Below are positions 7,331-9,529 of a DNA stretch of 9,529 nt, one piece after another. The stretch is taken from the NCBI GenBank assembly GCA_029976905.1, contig JAPOLW010000119.1:1-9529 (forward strand). Reading direction: 5' to 3'. The position numbers and the translations under genes are program-made. This DNA is from a bacterium. GTDB taxonomy: Bacteria; Desulfobacterota; Binatia; UBA12015. A model generated the notes under the pieces. That model did no database searches and had not been told where the DNA came from. It saw nothing but the letters and a program-made list of their open reading frames with translations. The first letter of the stretch is position 1, and each line of letters starts with the position of its first letter.

Positions 7331-7339
7331 ACCCCACCT

Positions 7340-7972
7340 ATGAAACTCTTCGTTTTCCCGGTTGCCCCGAATCCAACCAAGGTGCGTCTCTACCTCGCCG
7401 AGAAGAGACTCGCGGGCGGACGGGTCGACGTCGAGGAGGTGACGGTCGATCTACGCAAGGGGGAGCAGAAGGCGCCCGCTCACCTCGCCCGGGACCCCCT
7501 GGGGAAACTGCCCGTCCTCGAAGTGGAGGACGGCGTCCATCTGACCGAGTCCCTGCCGATCATCCTCTACCTCGAGGATCTCGTCCCTGCGCCTGCAATG
7601 ATCGGCGCCACCCCGCTCGAGCGCGCGCAGACCCTCAATACCGAGAGGATCGCCGAACAGGGAATCCTCTACCCCATGGCGCGTTTCGTGCACGCCACCA
7701 AATCCCCCCTGGGTCTCCCCCCCAATCCCCCCGTCGCGGAGGCCTTCGCGCAGGGGTTGCCGACCACGTTCGCCCTGCTCGACGCGCGACTCGCCGATGG
7801 GCGCCCCTTCCTCATGGGCGATCGGCCCACCGTAGCCGACTGCACTCTCGCCGCGGGGCTTCAGTTCGGGCGCATGGGCGGCCTCGACGTCGACGCCGAG
7901 TATGCACACCTCCGGCGCTGGAACGACGCCTATCGCGCGCGCGAACCGGCCCAACAGGTCCTCGTCCTCTGA
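7340..7972 (+). CDS. Glutathione S-transferase family protein
   Basis: This 210-residue cytosolic protein has the usual length of a GST. The thioredoxin-like N-terminal half opens MKLFVFPVAPNPTKVRLYLA and has the cis-proline site GKLPVLE (P58), followed by the glutathione gamma-glutamyl contact ES (70-71) in LTESLPIILYLED. The helical C-terminal half contains the N-capping box DRPTVAD (161-167). A cysteine at the classic catalytic spot is absent, so the catalytic residue, probably Ser/Thr or another group near residues 9-13, cannot be named. The ATG lies 9 bases after the recQ stop, which suggests co-transcription. No good Shine-Dalgarno sequence is seen. Glutathione conjugation, reduction or lyase activity are all possible. 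Three poly-C runs lie within the gene at 7704-7732. Confidence 0.9.
   Translation: MKLFVFPVAPNPTKVRLYLAEKRLAGGRVDVEEVTVDLRKGEQKAPAHLARDPLGKLPVLEVEDGVHLTESLPIILYLEDLVPAPAMIGATPLERAQTLNTERIAEQGILYPMARFVHATKSPLGLPPNPPVAEAFAQGLPTTFALLDARLADGRPFLMGDRPTVADCTLAAGLQFGRMGGLDVDAEYAHLRRWNDAYRAREPAQQVLVL
7704..7732 (+). repeat. Cluster of three poly-C runs inside the GST gene
   Basis: Within 29 bases there are runs of six C (7704-7709), seven C (7717-7723) and six C (7727-7732), encoding the Pro-rich segment SPLGLPPNPPV (residues 122-132). The frame is intact in this copy. Slippage by one base in any run would truncate or alter the C-terminal GST domain. The run lengths are modest, so the cluster may only reflect Pro codons in GC-rich DNA. 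Confidence 0.85.
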
Positions 7973-8047
7973 GCGCAGGCCCCCGCGCGGCCCCGCCCCT
8001 CGAAACGCCCCCTTGAAGCCCACCGCCCATCCTGCTCTGCATGCGCC

Positions 8048-8950
8048 ATGAGCGAGCCCTGGACCGAAGCCGACATTCCCGATCTCACCGGCCGGACGGC
8101 AATCGTCACCGGCGCGAACAGCGGCATCGGCTGGGAGACCGCTCGCGCGCTCGCCGCCCGCGGCGCGCGGGTCTACCTGGCGTGCCGAAACGAGGGACGC
8201 GGCCGCAACGCCGAGAAGCGGATCCGCCTCGCGCATGAAGGCGTCGACGTGCGCTACACCGCTCTCGATCTCGGCGCGGTCTCTTCCGTGCGCGCGTTCG
8301 CCGATATGTTTTGCGCCGAAGAGAATCGCCTCGACATTCTCTGCAACAACGCTGGCATCATGATGCCGGCCTACGGGACCACCAGCGACGGTTTCGAAAC
8401 GCAGATCGGAACCAACCACCTCGGGCACTTCGCCCTCACCGGTCTCCTCCTCGAGCCTCTTCGGGCGACTCCCGGGGCACGTGTCGTCTGCGTCAGTAGC
8501 ATCGCCCATCAATTCGGCTGGATGAGTTTCGACGACCTCGACAGCATCCGCTTCTACAATGCGGCACTCGCCTACGGCCAGAGCAAGCTCGCCAATCTCC
8601 TTTTCACCTACGAACTCCAACGTCGTTTCGAGGGAGCCGGCCTGGATGCGCTCGCGGTGGCCGCCCACCCCGGCTCGACCGCCACGAACCTTCAGGAGCA
8701 TTCCTCCACCCTCGGCTTTTTCGTGAAGCTCTGGTCGCATGCCGAGACCCTGGGCGGCGCGTTGCCGACCCTTCGTGCCGCCACCGACCCCGACGTGCAC
8801 GGGGGCGACTACTTCGGCCCGGGCGGCTTCATGGAAATGACGGGACCGCCCGTGCGGACGACGTCGAATGCGCGCTCCCACAACGCTGCGGACGCGCGCC
8901 GTCTCTGGGACATCTCCGCCGAGCGCACCGGCGTTCACTTCACCCTCTGA
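8048..8950 (+). CDS. Short-chain dehydrogenase/reductase, retinol dehydrogenase-like
   Basis: This 300-residue NAD(P)-dependent oxidoreductase belongs to the classical SDR superfamily. The Rossmann fold carries TGANSGIG (21-28), CRNEGRG (47-53, an Arg placement favouring NADPH), NNAG (100-103), NHLGHFALT (123-131, catalytic Asn123), VSS (149-151, catalytic Ser) and the active-site YGQSK (Y176, K180). The long segment between Ser and Tyr with FDDLDSIRFYNAALAY, then LANLLFTYELQRRF, is characteristic of retinol-dehydrogenase/WW-domain-oxidoreductase-like SDRs. The bacterial substrate is unknown. HPGSTATNL (207-215) follows the usual PG motif. It starts 75 bases after the first GST in a C-rich spacer without a visible Shine-Dalgarno site or clear terminator. 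The ATG fits the beginning of conserved sequence. It lies between two GST genes, so a glutathione-linked redox pathway is possible. Confidence 0.92.
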   Translation: MSEPWTEADIPDLTGRTAIVTGANSGIGWETARALAARGARVYLACRNEGRGRNAEKRIRLAHEGVDVRYTALDLGAVSSVRAFADMFCAEENRLDILCNNAGIMMPAYGTTSDGFETQIGTNHLGHFALTGLLLEPLRATPGARVVCVSSIAHQFGWMSFDDLDSIRFYNAALAYGQSKLANLLFTYELQRRFEGAGLDALAVAAHPGSTATNLQEHSSTLGFFVKLWSHAETLGGALPTLRAATDPDVHGGDYFGPGGFMEMTGPPVRTTSNARSHNAADARRLWDISAERTGVHFTL

Positions 8951-8997
8951 GACCCGCACCCCCGGCAGCCGTGCCGCTCCCCGGACACCCGCAGGCA

Positions 8998-9004
8998 AAA
9001 GGAG
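8998..9004 (+). promoter_or_regulatory. Strong Shine-Dalgarno site for the downstream GST
   Basis: AAAGGAG ends five bases before the ATG at 9010. It is the only clear ribosome binding site seen upstream of any gene in this window and fixes the start of the last gene. Confidence 0.8.
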
Positions 9005-9009
9005 TCAGC

Positions 9010-9529
9010 ATGTTGGAACTCTACCACAACGTCGCCTCGACCTGTTCCCAGAAGGTCCGTCTGGTCCTCGCCGAGAAGGGGCTTTCCTACGAGTCGCGCC
9101 TGATCGACCTGATCGCGGGCGAGCAGCACGATCCGGAGTACGTGAAACTCAACCCGGGCCACGTCGTGCCGACGCTCGTGCACGAGGGAAAGGTGCTCGT
9201 CGAATCGACTCTCATCAACGAGTACCTCGATGATGCGTTTCCGGCGCCGGGTCTCCGACCGAACGACCCCGCGCAACGTCACGCCATGCGGCGGTGGACC
9301 AAACGGGTCGACGACCGGGTCCATCCCAACGCGGGAGTCATCACTTTCGGGATCGGCACCCGTCCGCTGTTGCGGCAACGGGACCCCGGGGAAATCGAGG
9401 CTGCGCTCGCGGCGATGCCCGACCCGGCGACCCGCGCGCGCCGCAAGAATGTCCTGGAGCACGGCGTCGACGCTCCGGAAATGACCGTCGCGCTGGCGGC
9501 CTTCGTGGCCCTGCTCGACGACATGGAGG
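9010..9529 (+). CDS. Glutathione S-transferase, 3'-truncated by the window; resembles beta-etherase-type GSTs
   Basis: The first 173 residues are visible and the frame stays open to the window edge. The N-terminus MLELYHNVASTCSQKVRLVL has a Ser/Cys cluster (S10, C12, S13) at the usual GST activation site. It is followed by LNPGHVVPTLVHEGKVLVES with cis-Pro P54 and the glutathione-binding ES (65-66), then INEYLDDAFP. The E-x-x-Y-L-x-D-x-F-P run and the EQHDPEYVKLNP segment recall LigE/LigF-type and related Ser/Cys GSTs. After residue 90 a helical domain begins with long charged helices, and a long region at 110-160 suggests the full protein exceeds 230 residues. A strong AAAGGAG site with five-base spacing supports the ATG. 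It is 59 bases after the SDR and on the same strand. GST membership is secure, but the beta-etherase resemblance is an impression from motifs and no substrate is known. Confidence 0.9.
   Translation, partial: MLELYHNVASTCSQKVRLVLAEKGLSYESRLIDLIAGEQHDPEYVKLNPGHVVPTLVHEGKVLVESTLINEYLDDAFPAPGLRPNDPAQRHAMRRWTKRVDDRVHPNAGVITFGIGTRPLLRQRDPGEIEAALAAMPDPATRARRKNVLEHGVDAPEMTVALAAFVALLDDME

Noticed and set aside
8963..8976. Hairpin CGGCA-GCCG-TGCCG after the SDR as a terminator
   Set aside because: Only five base pairs and no following T-run. It is expected by chance in this composition.
7451..8998. Minus-strand reading frame of 515 codons across the GST and SDR genes
   Set aside because: It runs antisense to two genes with clear motifs and across their spacer, and its translation resembles no known protein.

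Overview
This is a GC-rich chromosomal window (by eye well over 60% G+C) from a bacterium. Gene density is high, spacers are short, and long antisense shadow frames are common. The gene content is an SMC-like membrane ATPase, a Mur-ligase homologue, a FadD-type acyl-CoA synthetase, RecQ, two glutathione S-transferases (GSTs) and a retinol-dehydrogenase-like SDR. That would suit a high-GC proteobacterium or a myxobacterium/deltaproteobacterium-type lineage, but nothing here fixes the taxon. No tRNA, rRNA, CRISPR array, transposase, integrase or phage gene was seen.

Layout. (1) 1-2333, + strand: the C-terminal part of a large YhaN/SbcC/Rad50-like ATPase. It has a membrane hairpin, a long coiled coil, the ABC signature and Walker B, and about 250 extra C-terminal residues. 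Its Walker A half lies upstream of the window. (2) 2330-3625, +: a MurF-like Mur ligase joined to the ATPase by an ATGA overlap. Its N-terminus is short for MurF and it carries a four-cysteine tail. (3) 3626-3774: a convergent junction holding a 24-bp tandem repeat of about 4.75 copies. The repeat runs into the 3' end of the next gene. (4) 3747-5270, - strand: an acyl-CoA synthetase with all core ANL motifs. (5) 5271-5362: a 92-bp divergent intergenic region with GC palindromes and a weak promoter candidate. (6) 5363-7330, +: a full-length RecQ helicase (helicase core, zinc site, RQC, HRDC). (7) 7340-7972, 8048-8950 and 9010 to the end, +: GST, SDR, GST. The last GST is cut by the window edge.

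How the genes may work together. The ATPase and Mur ligase are very probably co-transcribed. recQ and the first GST are 9 bases apart and probably co-transcribed, though no functional link is obvious. GST, SDR and GST form a plausible glutathione-dependent redox/detoxification or aromatic-ether-type catabolic set, which is inference only. I found no convincing new multi-gene system. The observations most worth a second look are the repeat that has apparently grown out of the acyl-CoA synthetase 3' end and contains its stop codon, the Cys-tailed short Mur ligase coupled to a membrane SMC-like ATPase, and three poly-C runs inside the first GST gene.
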